This document shows, piece by piece, positions 1-6,866 of a stretch of 11,519 bases of DNA. How positions within the stretch are numbered: position 1 is the stretch's first letter; each line of letters starts with the position of its first letter. This DNA is from CAYJXK01 sp964374115 (GTDB lineage: Bacteria; Patescibacteriota; Patescibacteriia; Magasanikbacterales; UBA922), in the NCBI GenBank assembly GCA_964374115.1, contig CAYJXK010000030.1, forward strand, positions 1-11,519, given 5' to 3'. The notes below the pieces were generated by a model. The model made no database searches. It was not told the DNA's origin and saw nothing but the letters and a program-made list of their open reading frames with translations. Made by a program: the position numbers and the translations under genes.

Positions 1-267
1 TATGATCCTATTGCCCCCAACAAACCCAGCAAATGGAACAATAAAATCTTCATTGGTACAAACGTTCCTCCATACACGCTCACACTGTGGGGGAGCGGTG
101 GAATTAGTGGAGATACAGTGATACGGTATTGTCCAAAACAATATGATTGCCGATTTAAAATGGAAGTCTCTGTTCCAACAAAAACCAGTAAAGGATACAA
201 GACCGAGGAGAAGGAATTTGATCCGGTCAGACTTACAGACACATGGGTAGAATTACAAGATTTTTAA
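1..267 (+). CDS. 3' end of an unrecognised protein (88 residues visible)
   Basis: Frame 1 is open from the first base to a TAA at 265-267, so the gene starts outside the window. The visible tail is polar and alternates hydrophobic and charged residues in a beta-strand-like pattern. It holds two cysteines eight residues apart (YCPKQYDC), compatible with a disulfide if the protein is exported, and ends in VELQDF. No membrane segment is visible in this part and I recognise no family. It ends 10 bp before the next gene, an exported dockerin-bearing protein, so the two are probably co-transcribed, and an extracytoplasmic role is a guess from that neighbour. The tight spacing and coding-like composition support a real gene, but its function is unknown. 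Confidence 0.6.
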   Translation, partial: YDPIAPNKPSKWNNKIFIGTNVPPYTLTLWGSGGISGDTVIRYCPKQYDCRFKMEVSVPTKTSKGYKTEEKEFDPVRLTDTWVELQDF

Positions 268-277
268 TCTATTTTAT

Positions 278-1657
278 ATGATCCACAAAAGAAAATTTTT
301 CCGTGTGACTGTCTTGCTGTTTTCGTTATTGTTGACTTTTGCTATCATATCTCTGACTCATGCCCGCGAAGATTTTTTCACCCCGGCGATCGGTGAAGTG
401 GACGCATCGCTTTCCGGGTATGAACGGGTACTCACTACAGAAGAAGGTGGACTCCAGATACTTTCTGCCAACGGTGATTTGGTTTCAGGCTACCCACTGT
501 TTATTAACAATGAGGTGATCGCCTCTTCGCCGATTTTGCTTGATATTGACGGAGATTTCACCAATGAAATAATTTTTCTTTCCCGGAACGCCAGTGGCCT
601 TTACACGGCGCGCGTGTTTGAAGGAAATAAAACGTCTGTTGCGGCGTTTCCGCTCACCGGAGAAAAAGTGTACTACGATCCAGTGGTGTTCAAAAAAATT
701 GGAGAGCCTGACAGCGTGCTTGTCAGCACCGAATCTGGAAAACATCTGCGGCTTACTTTGAAAAATGGAGTATTTACTTCTCCCCCTATGTTTAGTGTGG
801 ATATTCCATCAGCGATAAGCCCTCTGCCTGCAAATAATATGCTCGCGGTCAATTTTCCGACCAAAAGCACAGTGCAGTTTTATGGACCAAATTCATCTGG
901 AAAATGGACAAAATATACCGAAGTGAACGTGTCGAGTCCTATTATCTATCCATTCGCGGTCTTTGATAATCAGACGATGTATGGCGTGACGAAGGATCAA
1001 AAGCTCATCGCGCTTTCTGGAATGGCTGGAAAGATGAAAACCGGATTTCCAGTCAATTTGCCTGCTATTCCTCTTTCCGCCCCTTTCTTGGTGAGTGATG
1101 CAAGTAATTCTTTTGGATATCATATTGCGGTTCCGCTTGCTGATGGTTCTCGTTTTTCGGTGAATCCAGACGGATCAGCGTTGGCGCTTGCAGAAAATGT
1201 GAAAAGTTTTGTCGAACAAAGCATAGAGACACCATCGGCGGCAGAAGGGGGAATTTTTTCCGCGATTCATGATTACGCGAGTTCTTTGTTTAAGGGAATA
1301 GAGAAAAAGATAGCGTCCCTGTTTAGCAGGATAAAATTTGACGTTTCGGCACCAAAAACCTTTGAGGAGTCTCCTGAAACGCTTACCGCATATGCTGATT
1401 TGAATGGAGACGGCAAGACCACGGTCGTGGATGTGCAGTGCACGACACTCGTATCACTTTGGGAAATAGGGGGAAAGGCGGGTGCAAAACCAATATGTCT
1501 GGGTAACAATGAACCGTTTGCGGCAGACGTGAATTGTGATACCCATGTTAATGTGATTGATATACAAATCATGACCAAACTTGCTTTTGGGGATCCATTG
1601 CCAAATGTCATTGATAATGACCAAAATAACCTTGTCGACAGTTGCGAAAAGAAATAA
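278..1657 (+). CDS. Exported beta-propeller-like protein with C-terminal dockerin type I-like module
   Basis: Residues 1-30 form a signal peptide: a basic start (MIHKRK), a hydrophobic core and a THA|RE-type cleavage site. The body (about 45-300) has FG-GAP/VCBS-like elements such as SGYPLFINN followed by LLDIDGDFTNE, and later a second GFPVNLP segment, which suggests a beta-propeller-like extracellular domain. After a linker (about 310-365), residues 371-435 hold two calcium loops of dockerin/F-hand form. The first has D374, N376, D378 and D385; the second has D417, N419, D421 and D428. A further acidic stretch DNDQNNLVDSC ends the protein. Four cysteines (388, 407, 420, 456) lie only in this C-terminal part. 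Start ATG 278 follows the upstream stop by 10 bp, and no Shine-Dalgarno is visible. The dockerin assignment is by loop spacing and duplication. Partner and substrate are unknown. comEC follows 24 bp downstream. Confidence 0.8.
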   Translation: MIHKRKFFRVTVLLFSLLLTFAIISLTHAREDFFTPAIGEVDASLSGYERVLTTEEGGLQILSANGDLVSGYPLFINNEVIASSPILLDIDGDFTNEIIFLSRNASGLYTARVFEGNKTSVAAFPLTGEKVYYDPVVFKKIGEPDSVLVSTESGKHLRLTLKNGVFTSPPMFSVDIPSAISPLPANNMLAVNFPTKSTVQFYGPNSSGKWTKYTEVNVSSPIIYPFAVFDNQTMYGVTKDQKLIALSGMAGKMKTGFPVNLPAIPLSAPFLVSDASNSFGYHIAVPLADGSRFSVNPDGSALALAENVKSFVEQSIETPSAAEGGIFSAIHDYASSLFKGIEKKIASLFSRIKFDVSAPKTFEESPETLTAYADLNGDGKTTVVDVQCTTLVSLWEIGGKAGAKPICLGNNEPFAADVNCDTHVNVIDIQIMTKLAFGDPLPNVIDNDQNNLVDSCEKK

Positions 1658-1670
1658 CTATCTTCTCCAT

Positions 1671-1681
1671 AAAAGGAGGAT
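1671..1681 (+). promoter_or_regulatory. Strong Shine-Dalgarno set unusually close to the comEC start
   Basis: AAAAGGAGGAT directly precedes ATG 1682. The AGGAGG core ends only 2 nt before the ATG, where 5-9 nt is usual. The next in-frame ATG (1706) would be 26 nt away, so 1682 remains the best start. This is nearly the only perfect Shine-Dalgarno core in the window. Confidence 0.6.
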
Positions 1682-3208
1682 ATGAAAAAGATTCTTCTTT
1701 TTGGCATGCTCGATCGCATCATCGCATCCAAATCCAAAACATTTTTTGTCTCCTGTCTTTCTTTTCTTTTTGGTATCACGGTTGCGACAAGAGGAGACGG
1801 CCGCATACCCGCCCCATTTATTTTTGGATTTCTTCTGGGGCTTGTTATTCTCCTTATGTTTCATTGGCAACGAATTCGATTTCGTTTTTTTGTATTTTGT
1901 TTGTTTTTCTTCTGTATCGGGATTGTTCGCTATGCTGTGGCCATACCGATGCCATCTTCTGAACACATTTCTTTTTACAATGGGACATACGTGTCTCTCG
2001 TTGGGTTGATAAACAAAGAACCAGACATTCGCCCAGATGCGACGCGCTATAGAGTATTTCCAAATCAGCTTTGGAAGGGAGGGGGCGAAGAGCCTATTCA
2101 TTCCCTCAAAGGATTTGTTCTTATCGAAGTTCCACGCTATCCATCATTTCAATATGGAGATGTTTTTCGCATCAATTGCCGCTTGGAAACTCCCGAGCCT
2201 TTTGATGGTTTCAGGTATGATCGCTATCTTGCGCGCGATGGCATTTTTTCTATTTGTCGGGATGCGGAGATAGAGAAAATTTTCAGTGGAAGCGGATCGG
2301 CTGTCATGGGCAGGATACTTTTTCTAAAACAAAAAATGACTGATCGTGTCGCACTCCTCTGGCATGAGCCATACGCGAGTTTTGTCTCTGGCGTATTGTA
2401 CGGGTATCGCGGAGGACTCGGAGAATTGCAAGAAGATTTCAATCGCACGGGTGTGTCGCATATTGTCGCGATTTCGGGGTATAATATCATGATTGTGGGC
2501 ACAGCGATTATCTGGCTCTGTATCTCACTGTGGATTCCGCGCAAACGCGCGTTTTTTCTTGTGACGTTTGCCATCGTTCTTTTTGTGATATTTACCGGCG
2601 CGAGCGCATCAGTCGTTCGGGCTGGTGTTATGGCGATTCTTGTTCTCTCCGCTCATCAATTTGGAAGAGTCGCCCGAATGGGCAATGTGCTCGTATTCGC
2701 GGCGTCACTTATGATCCTGCACAATCCGTTTGTGCTCTGGTATGATGCCGGATTTCAACTGTCGTTTCTCGCGACGATGGGGCTGGTGTATCTCACACCA
2801 CTCGTGCGACCATGGTTTCGATGGATGCCGTCAGTATTTGGTTTTCGTGAGACAACCATTGCGACGATTGCAGCAATTATCGCGACCCTTCCACTTATGT
2901 TGTATCACTTTGGACGATTTTCAATTGTGGCTCCGCTTGTCAATGTCGCGATTCTGTGGGTGATTCCAGGAATCATGCTTTTGGGATTTACCAGCGTAAT
3001 GACGAGCCTTGTCCTTGTGCCTCTCGGAGATTTTTTTGCCACACTCGCATGGATTGCAATGGAATACTGTGTCCGGATTGTTCGTCTATTTTCTCATCTC
3101 CCTTTTGCTGCGATTGTTATAACTGTTCCTGCCTTTTTTGTTGCATTGCTGTATGCGGCTCTTCTGTGGTGGGTGTGCCAAAGCTCATCTCAAAAAAAAT
3201 ATGCGTAA
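1682..3208 (+). CDS. comEC: ComEC/Rec2 competence channel protein, without its metallo-beta-lactamase domain
   Basis: ComEC forms the inner-membrane channel that takes up single-stranded DNA in natural transformation. Hydrophobic segments near residues 20-35, 44-60 and 66-88 come first. A soluble DUF4131/OB-like domain follows (about 97-200), with GLINKEP and QYGDVFRINCRLE resembling the family. The polytopic Competence domain (PF03772) covers about 230-500 and carries the family signatures FNRTGVSHIVAISG (253-266), FTGASASVVRAGV (304-316) and DAGFQLSFLATMG (355-367). Single-chain ComEC proteins continue into a metallo-beta-lactamase domain. Here the chain stops at residue 508, and that domain is encoded by the next gene, which overlaps by 8 bp. 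The start at 1682 sits just after an AGGAGG. No frameshift scar is evident, so the split looks genuine. Whether the cell is competent cannot be told from this window. Confidence 0.92.
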   Translation: MKKILLFGMLDRIIASKSKTFFVSCLSFLFGITVATRGDGRIPAPFIFGFLLGLVILLMFHWQRIRFRFFVFCLFFFCIGIVRYAVAIPMPSSEHISFYNGTYVSLVGLINKEPDIRPDATRYRVFPNQLWKGGGEEPIHSLKGFVLIEVPRYPSFQYGDVFRINCRLETPEPFDGFRYDRYLARDGIFSICRDAEIEKIFSGSGSAVMGRILFLKQKMTDRVALLWHEPYASFVSGVLYGYRGGLGELQEDFNRTGVSHIVAISGYNIMIVGTAIIWLCISLWIPRKRAFFLVTFAIVLFVIFTGASASVVRAGVMAILVLSAHQFGRVARMGNVLVFAASLMILHNPFVLWYDAGFQLSFLATMGLVYLTPLVRPWFRWMPSVFGFRETTIATIAAIIATLPLMLYHFGRFSIVAPLVNVAILWVIPGIMLLGFTSVMTSLVLVPLGDFFATLAWIAMEYCVRIVRLFSHLPFAAIVITVPAFFVALLYAALLWWVCQSSSQKKYA

Positions 3209-4103
3209 TATTTTCTTTCTCGCCATGCTCGCGTTCCTCATTCTCTTTGTTGTTTTCTCTCCTGATCGAAAAACACAAGAGACAGATATTCCCTCTCTTC
3301 CCGCTCCCAAAATATATACCACTTTCCTTGATATAGGACAGGGAGATGCCTCTCTCATCACATTTGATACAGGAGAGCAGATGCTTGTGGATTGTGGCGA
3401 AGACGCCACCGTGCTTGAAGCGCTCGGGCGGCATATGGGGCGCGAGGATCGGCTTATTGATTATCTTGTCGTCACACACCCGGATACAGATCATTATGGC
3501 GGATGTATTGATGTGCTCCGGCGATTTTCTGTTTCTACTATTGTTACCAATGGTCTCCGTAAATCCGAGGATTCATTGTGGAGAGAATTTGATCGGGTGG
3601 CTGAAGAGAAGGGGAGTGTGCAAAAAGTTATTCAAGCCCAGGAGTCCTGGAGTATTGGAAGCTCTACCGTGTTTTTTTTATATCCAGATCATTCTATTGC
3701 GAAAAACCCTCGGATTCCTTTAGGTACGACCGTTGCCGAGGATAACAATACGTCGATAGTGATGAAACTTGTCTTTGGCGCGTCTGATGTTCTTTTTACC
3801 GGCGATGCGGAGGCGCCTCTCGAATCATATCTTATGAGCAAAGATATAGATGGATTGGATGTTGATGTTTTGAAAGTGGGTCACCATGGAAGTAAAAATT
3901 CATCACAGACTGATTTTCTGACACGTGTCAGTCCTGAACATGCTGTTATTTCTGTGGGGAAAAAGAATAAATATGGACACCCTGCGCCGAGAGTCCTCAA
4001 GCGCCTCGAACGCTCAGGAGCCACGATGTGGCGTACTGATCTGTCTGGTGATATACTATTCATCATGACAACGACGAGTATCGAAGTGAGAACTTCCGAT
4101 TAA
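3201..4103 (+). CDS. ComEC-type metallo-beta-lactamase, membrane-anchored, separate gene
   Basis: This is the domain normally fused to the ComEC C-terminus, here a 300-residue protein. Residues 5-19 form an N-terminal membrane anchor, so the catalytic domain should lie outside the membrane. Family motifs are FLDIGQGDASLI (42-53), THPDTDHYGG (92-101), LFTGDAE (198-204), GHHGSKNSS (227-235) and YGHP (258-261). They supply H93, D95, D97, H98, D202, H228 and H260 as likely metal ligands. The Asp in the second position of the HxHxDH motif is usual for ComEC-type domains. In the family this domain is proposed to be a nuclease acting on incoming DNA. I chose ATG 3201 because it gives a clean signal-anchor and an 8-bp overlap with comEC. 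A longer reading from 3138 would lie inside comEC and adds a cysteine-rich stretch that looks like out-of-frame coding. Confidence 0.88.
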   Translation: MRNIFFLAMLAFLILFVVFSPDRKTQETDIPSLPAPKIYTTFLDIGQGDASLITFDTGEQMLVDCGEDATVLEALGRHMGREDRLIDYLVVTHPDTDHYGGCIDVLRRFSVSTIVTNGLRKSEDSLWREFDRVAEEKGSVQKVIQAQESWSIGSSTVFFLYPDHSIAKNPRIPLGTTVAEDNNTSIVMKLVFGASDVLFTGDAEAPLESYLMSKDIDGLDVDVLKVGHHGSKNSSQTDFLTRVSPEHAVISVGKKNKYGHPAPRVLKRLERSGATMWRTDLSGDILFIMTTTSIEVRTSD

Positions 4104-4112
4104 TTTTTCACC

Positions 4113-4152
4113 TTATCACCCAATCACTTTATCACAAATCTGAAATCTGAAA
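4113..4152 (+). repeat. Phased ATCAC triplet followed by two tandem TCTGAAA units
   Basis: In the 55-bp gap before the TSP3 gene, ATCAC occurs at 4115, 4123 and 4131, exactly 8 bp apart, with TTATCAC at 4113 and 4129. Two perfect tandem TCTGAAA copies follow at 4139-4145 and 4146-4152, ending 6 bp before the ATG. No Shine-Dalgarno is present. It may be an operator, a 5' UTR element or a slipped-strand relic. The repeat is plain to see, but its function is unknown. Confidence 0.55.
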
Positions 4153-4158
4153 TACGCT

Positions 4159-5577
4159 ATGAAAAGATTATTTTTTATCGTAGGAACATTCTTGTTCATC
4201 TTTCTCCTGGCTCCCTCGTTCGTCCACGCAGGGTTTACTTTTGTTGTCAAAGATGGCATATCTCTTTCCAAGGATCATCCATTTGCAGGGGATACGGTGA
4301 AAATTTATACTCTTGTCGTCAATAATGATTTCCCGAGTTTGTCTGCTGATGTCGTATTTTATAACCAAGAAAAAGTAATCGGCAAGACATCAGTCGTGGA
4401 TCTCGGATTTGAACAAGTGAAGCAGATCTGGATCGAGTATACGCTCGGAGAAGGAGAAAATGTCTTTCGGGTGGAACTCAGTAACTTTATTGCCAAAAAT
4501 GCGCAAGGTGGCACAGAGCCTATCGCAAGCGATGATGTCGCGGGGTATACCGTGACGAAAAACATAAGTGTTGATCTTGATACCGATGGAGACAAGACAG
4601 GAAATAAGGAAGATATGGATGACGACAATGATGGACTTTCGGACAGCAAGGAAGAAGAAATCGGGACAAATACGCTTAAAAAAGATACAGATGACGACGG
4701 ACTTGATGATAAAAAAGAAAGCGATCAGCAGACAAATCCAAAAAATGCTGATACAGATGGGGATGGAGTCAAAGACGGTGTGGATGTCTTTCCCACAAAC
4801 GCGGCTGAGTCAAAAGATAGTGATGCGGATGGCATTGGAGACAACACGGATGACGACGATGATAATGATGGACTTTCGGACAGTGATGAACAAGTGTTTG
4901 GAAGTGATCCACTTAAAAAAGATACAGATGGCGACGGAGTCTCGGATGCGGATGAACAAAAGTATGGCAGTAATTCACAAAAGGATGATTCAGACGGAGA
5001 TGGCATTCTTGACAAAGATGAGATTGCCGCGGGATTGAATCCTGGCAAATCTGATTCAGACGACGATGGGCTCTCTGACACAGAAGAAAAACAAAAAGGA
5101 ACTGACCCAAAAAAGGCAGATACGGATGATGATAGCATTTCAGATGGAGAAGAGATCATAAAAAAAACAGATCCTCTCAAAAGCGATACAGACGGAGATG
5201 GTGTACAAGATGGGGATGATGCATTCCCCCTTGATCCAAAAGAGAGCAAGGATAGTGACGCGGATGCCGTAGGAGATGCGACCGATATGGATGACGACAA
5301 TGATGGGCTCCTTGACACAGAAGAAGAAACACTATCAACAAATCCAACAAAAAAAGATTCAGATGATGATGGGGTGGATGACAAAACAGAAGTCGAACAG
5401 AAGACTAATCCGCTCATAGCGGATACAGATGGAGACGGAGAAAATGACGAAAAAGACACAGAGCCGCTGACTCCCAATTCAAATATGTTGAAGCGCATTG
5501 TCCAGTTTGGAGCCCTTGGATCATTTCTTTTATTTTTGGTCTTTAGCGGGGTATACGCGTACAAGAGTGATCAGTAG
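4159..5577 (+). CDS. Exported, membrane-anchored protein with long TSP3-type calcium-binding repeat rod
   Basis: The protein has 472 residues. Residues 1-24 are a signal peptide (hydrophobic core, then FVHAG). Residues 25-135 form a beta-rich domain resembling CARDB/Ig-like surface modules. Residues 139-442 are almost entirely thrombospondin type 3-like repeats of the DxDxDGxxD kind, very rich in Asp, with alternating Lys-containing linkers (for example PLKKDTDGDGVSD). These should form a calcium-dependent stiff rod. Residues about 449-468 are a transmembrane helix, followed by a short tail (YKSDQ). The layout implies an outward-facing stalk fixed in the cytoplasmic membrane. The repeats fall into three larger blocks (139-218, 219-363, 364-442). 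The first two end in a VFPTNAAES or AFPLDPKES motif. The gene starts 55 bp after the MBL gene, across an unusual short-repeat leader. Function is unknown; adhesion or envelope architecture is inferred from the fold. Confidence 0.85.
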   Translation: MKRLFFIVGTFLFIFLLAPSFVHAGFTFVVKDGISLSKDHPFAGDTVKIYTLVVNNDFPSLSADVVFYNQEKVIGKTSVVDLGFEQVKQIWIEYTLGEGENVFRVELSNFIAKNAQGGTEPIASDDVAGYTVTKNISVDLDTDGDKTGNKEDMDDDNDGLSDSKEEEIGTNTLKKDTDDDGLDDKKESDQQTNPKNADTDGDGVKDGVDVFPTNAAESKDSDADGIGDNTDDDDDNDGLSDSDEQVFGSDPLKKDTDGDGVSDADEQKYGSNSQKDDSDGDGILDKDEIAAGLNPGKSDSDDDGLSDTEEKQKGTDPKKADTDDDSISDGEEIIKKTDPLKSDTDGDGVQDGDDAFPLDPKESKDSDADAVGDATDMDDDNDGLLDTEEETLSTNPTKKDSDDDGVDDKTEVEQKTNPLIADTDGDGENDEKDTEPLTPNSNMLKRIVQFGALGSFLLFLVFSGVYAYKSDQ

Positions 5578-5635
5578 TAGCCTATTCGGATTTTAAAGCC
5601 AAGCGCGCAATCAGATATGTGACAAAGCAAAGTAT

Positions 5636-6508
5636 ATGAGAGACAAGCCAGAAATTGGAGAGACAGTAAAACGGATTCTATGGTGGTACAAGCGATATCG
5701 TCGCCCGCTTCCGTGGCGAAAGACGCGAGATCCGTATCATATTTTGGTGAGTGAAGTAATGCTCCAGCAAACCCAGGTCGAAAAGGTGGTTCCGAAATAT
5801 CATCAATTTCTTCAACATTTTTCCACGATAAAGTCCCTGGCTTTGGCGAGTGCAGGCGATGTTATCCGCGTCTGGAGCGGGCTGGGATATAATCGGCGGG
5901 CGCTTTTTCTTGCGCGATCGGCACAAATGATTGAGAATCAGTATGGTGGCGCGTTTCCCCGAACACTCGATGAGCTGAAGAAGCTTCCTGGCATCGGCGA
6001 ATATACAGCGCGAGCCATTCTTTCATTTGCGTTTGAAATGCCTGTCATTGTCCTTGATACAAACCACCGACAATTTTATCAGAGAATTCTCTGTCAAGGC
6101 AAGGACGTGGATGATACACGACTCATGAAAAAAGTGGAGCGAATCGTGTTGCCACTCTTTTCTTCCGGATCACGACTCTATGATTGGAATCAGGCAATCA
6201 TGGATTTTGTGTCCGCTCTTTCCAAAGGTATAGATGACCCGATTCTGAATGAGTTTCGAAAAATGTATCCTCTGAAAGTACAAGGGAAAAAGAAAAATAG
6301 CGTCATGCCATTTCGACAGTCTGATCGCTATTATCGAGGGAGAATTGTGGATGTAGCAAGAAATAAGAAGAGAGTTTTCTTTGATACGGTGCATCGTAGA
6401 TTTTCTGATATTGATGCGTCTCGATTGGAGCGTATTCTCGAGAATCTCGAAAAAGACGGCTTGATAAAAAGAAATGGGCAGAGTATAATGCTTCCGCAGA
6501 TACCGTGA
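5636..6508 (+). CDS. mutY: MutY-like A/G-specific adenine DNA glycosylase lacking the [4Fe-4S] cluster
   Basis: MutY removes adenine opposite 8-oxoguanine in base excision repair. The HhH-GPD core (about 10-210) has the MutY hallmarks: PLPWRKTRDPY (24-34), SEVMLQQTQV (39-48) with catalytic E40, the HhH hairpin KLPGIGEYTA (116-125) with Y123, and VLDTNH (139-144) with D141 and N143. Tyr rather than Lys at 123 fits a monofunctional glycosylase instead of Nth. WNQAIMDF (184-191) precedes the place where MutY normally has four cluster cysteines. Here those are absent, and the whole protein has one Cys (C153). The C-terminal part (about 225-290, SDRYYRGRIVD then RLERILENLEKDGLI) resembles a small winged-helix-like tail, not the MutT-like Nudix domain that reads 8-oxoG in E. 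coli MutY, so at 290 residues it is shorter than the roughly 350 of E. coli. PF04020 and UMP kinase genes follow closely. Confidence 0.87.
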   Translation: MRDKPEIGETVKRILWWYKRYRRPLPWRKTRDPYHILVSEVMLQQTQVEKVVPKYHQFLQHFSTIKSLALASAGDVIRVWSGLGYNRRALFLARSAQMIENQYGGAFPRTLDELKKLPGIGEYTARAILSFAFEMPVIVLDTNHRQFYQRILCQGKDVDDTRLMKKVERIVLPLFSSGSRLYDWNQAIMDFVSALSKGIDDPILNEFRKMYPLKVQGKKKNSVMPFRQSDRYYRGRIVDVARNKKRVFFDTVHRRFSDIDASRLERILENLEKDGLIKRNGQSIMLPQIP

Positions 6509-6520
6509 TTTGTTTTTTGT

Positions 6521-6862
6521 ATGTTTCTCCTTCTTCGTTGGCTCATCAATGCCGCGACTCTCATGGCGATAGCGTACTACCTTCCCGGGGTGGAAGTGAG
6601 TGGCTGGTATGCCGCGTTTATTACCGCACTTGTTCTTGGTCTTGTGAACGCGATTTTAAGGCCTCTGCTTCTGCTCCTCACTCTTCCTATTACTCTTCTT
6701 ACACTTGGGCTGTTCACACTTGTGATTAACGGTATTTTATTTTGGTTTGTGAGCACTATTGTTGATGGATTTACTGTTGAGGGTTTTGGCGTTGCGTTTT
6801 TTGGCGCGTTGATTTTGACTATCGTGAGTTGGTTGACCAGTGGATTGTTCAAGCGCCGATAG
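6521..6862 (+). CDS. Small four-helix membrane protein, PF04020 (phage holin family 4 / DUF360)
   Basis: The 113-residue, almost wholly hydrophobic protein has about four membrane helices (near 3-20, 28-45, 47-78 with a break, and 86-108) and a basic end (KRR). The central signature LVNAILRPLLLLLTLPITLL (41-60) followed by GLFTLVINGILFWF is characteristic of PF04020. Databases call this family holin superfamily IV, but members are chromosomal in many bacteria and their role is unproven. Nothing phage-like surrounds this gene. It begins 12 bp after mutY and ends 4 bp before the UMP kinase start, so it is very likely co-transcribed with both. No Shine-Dalgarno is visible before ATG 6521. Confidence 0.85.
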   Translation: MFLLLRWLINAATLMAIAYYLPGVEVSGWYAAFITALVLGLVNAILRPLLLLLTLPITLLTLGLFTLVINGILFWFVSTIVDGFTVEGFGVAFFGALILTIVSWLTSGLFKRR

Positions 6863-6866
6863 CTCT

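Noticed and set aside
1273..1806. 177-codon minus-strand frame across the dockerin gene end and comEC start
   Set aside because: It is antisense to two well supported genes, spans their junction, has no recognisable motif and no ribosome binding site.
1658..2101. 147-codon minus-strand frame inside comEC, lysine-rich
   Set aside because: It is antisense to the TTT/CTT-rich membrane segments of comEC; its lysine richness follows from that.
3138..3200. Upstream extension of the metallo-beta-lactamase start
   Set aside because: It lies within comEC, encodes a cysteine-rich segment unlike a signal peptide, and ATG 3201 gives a clean membrane anchor.
3480..3500. Asp in place of the second His of the metallo-beta-lactamase HxHxDH motif as a sign of inactivation
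   Set aside because: An Asp there is usual for ComEC-type domains, and all other metal ligands are present.
4725..5564. Long serine-rich reading frame on the minus strand opposite the TSP3 repeats
   Set aside because: It is the antisense image of repeated GAT/GAC and GGA codons. It has no start context or domain, and the plus-strand protein has a signal peptide, repeats and anchor.
6521..6862. Holin-family name suggesting a prophage
   Set aside because: PF04020 proteins are chromosomal in many bacteria, and there is no endolysin, integrase or structural phage gene nearby.
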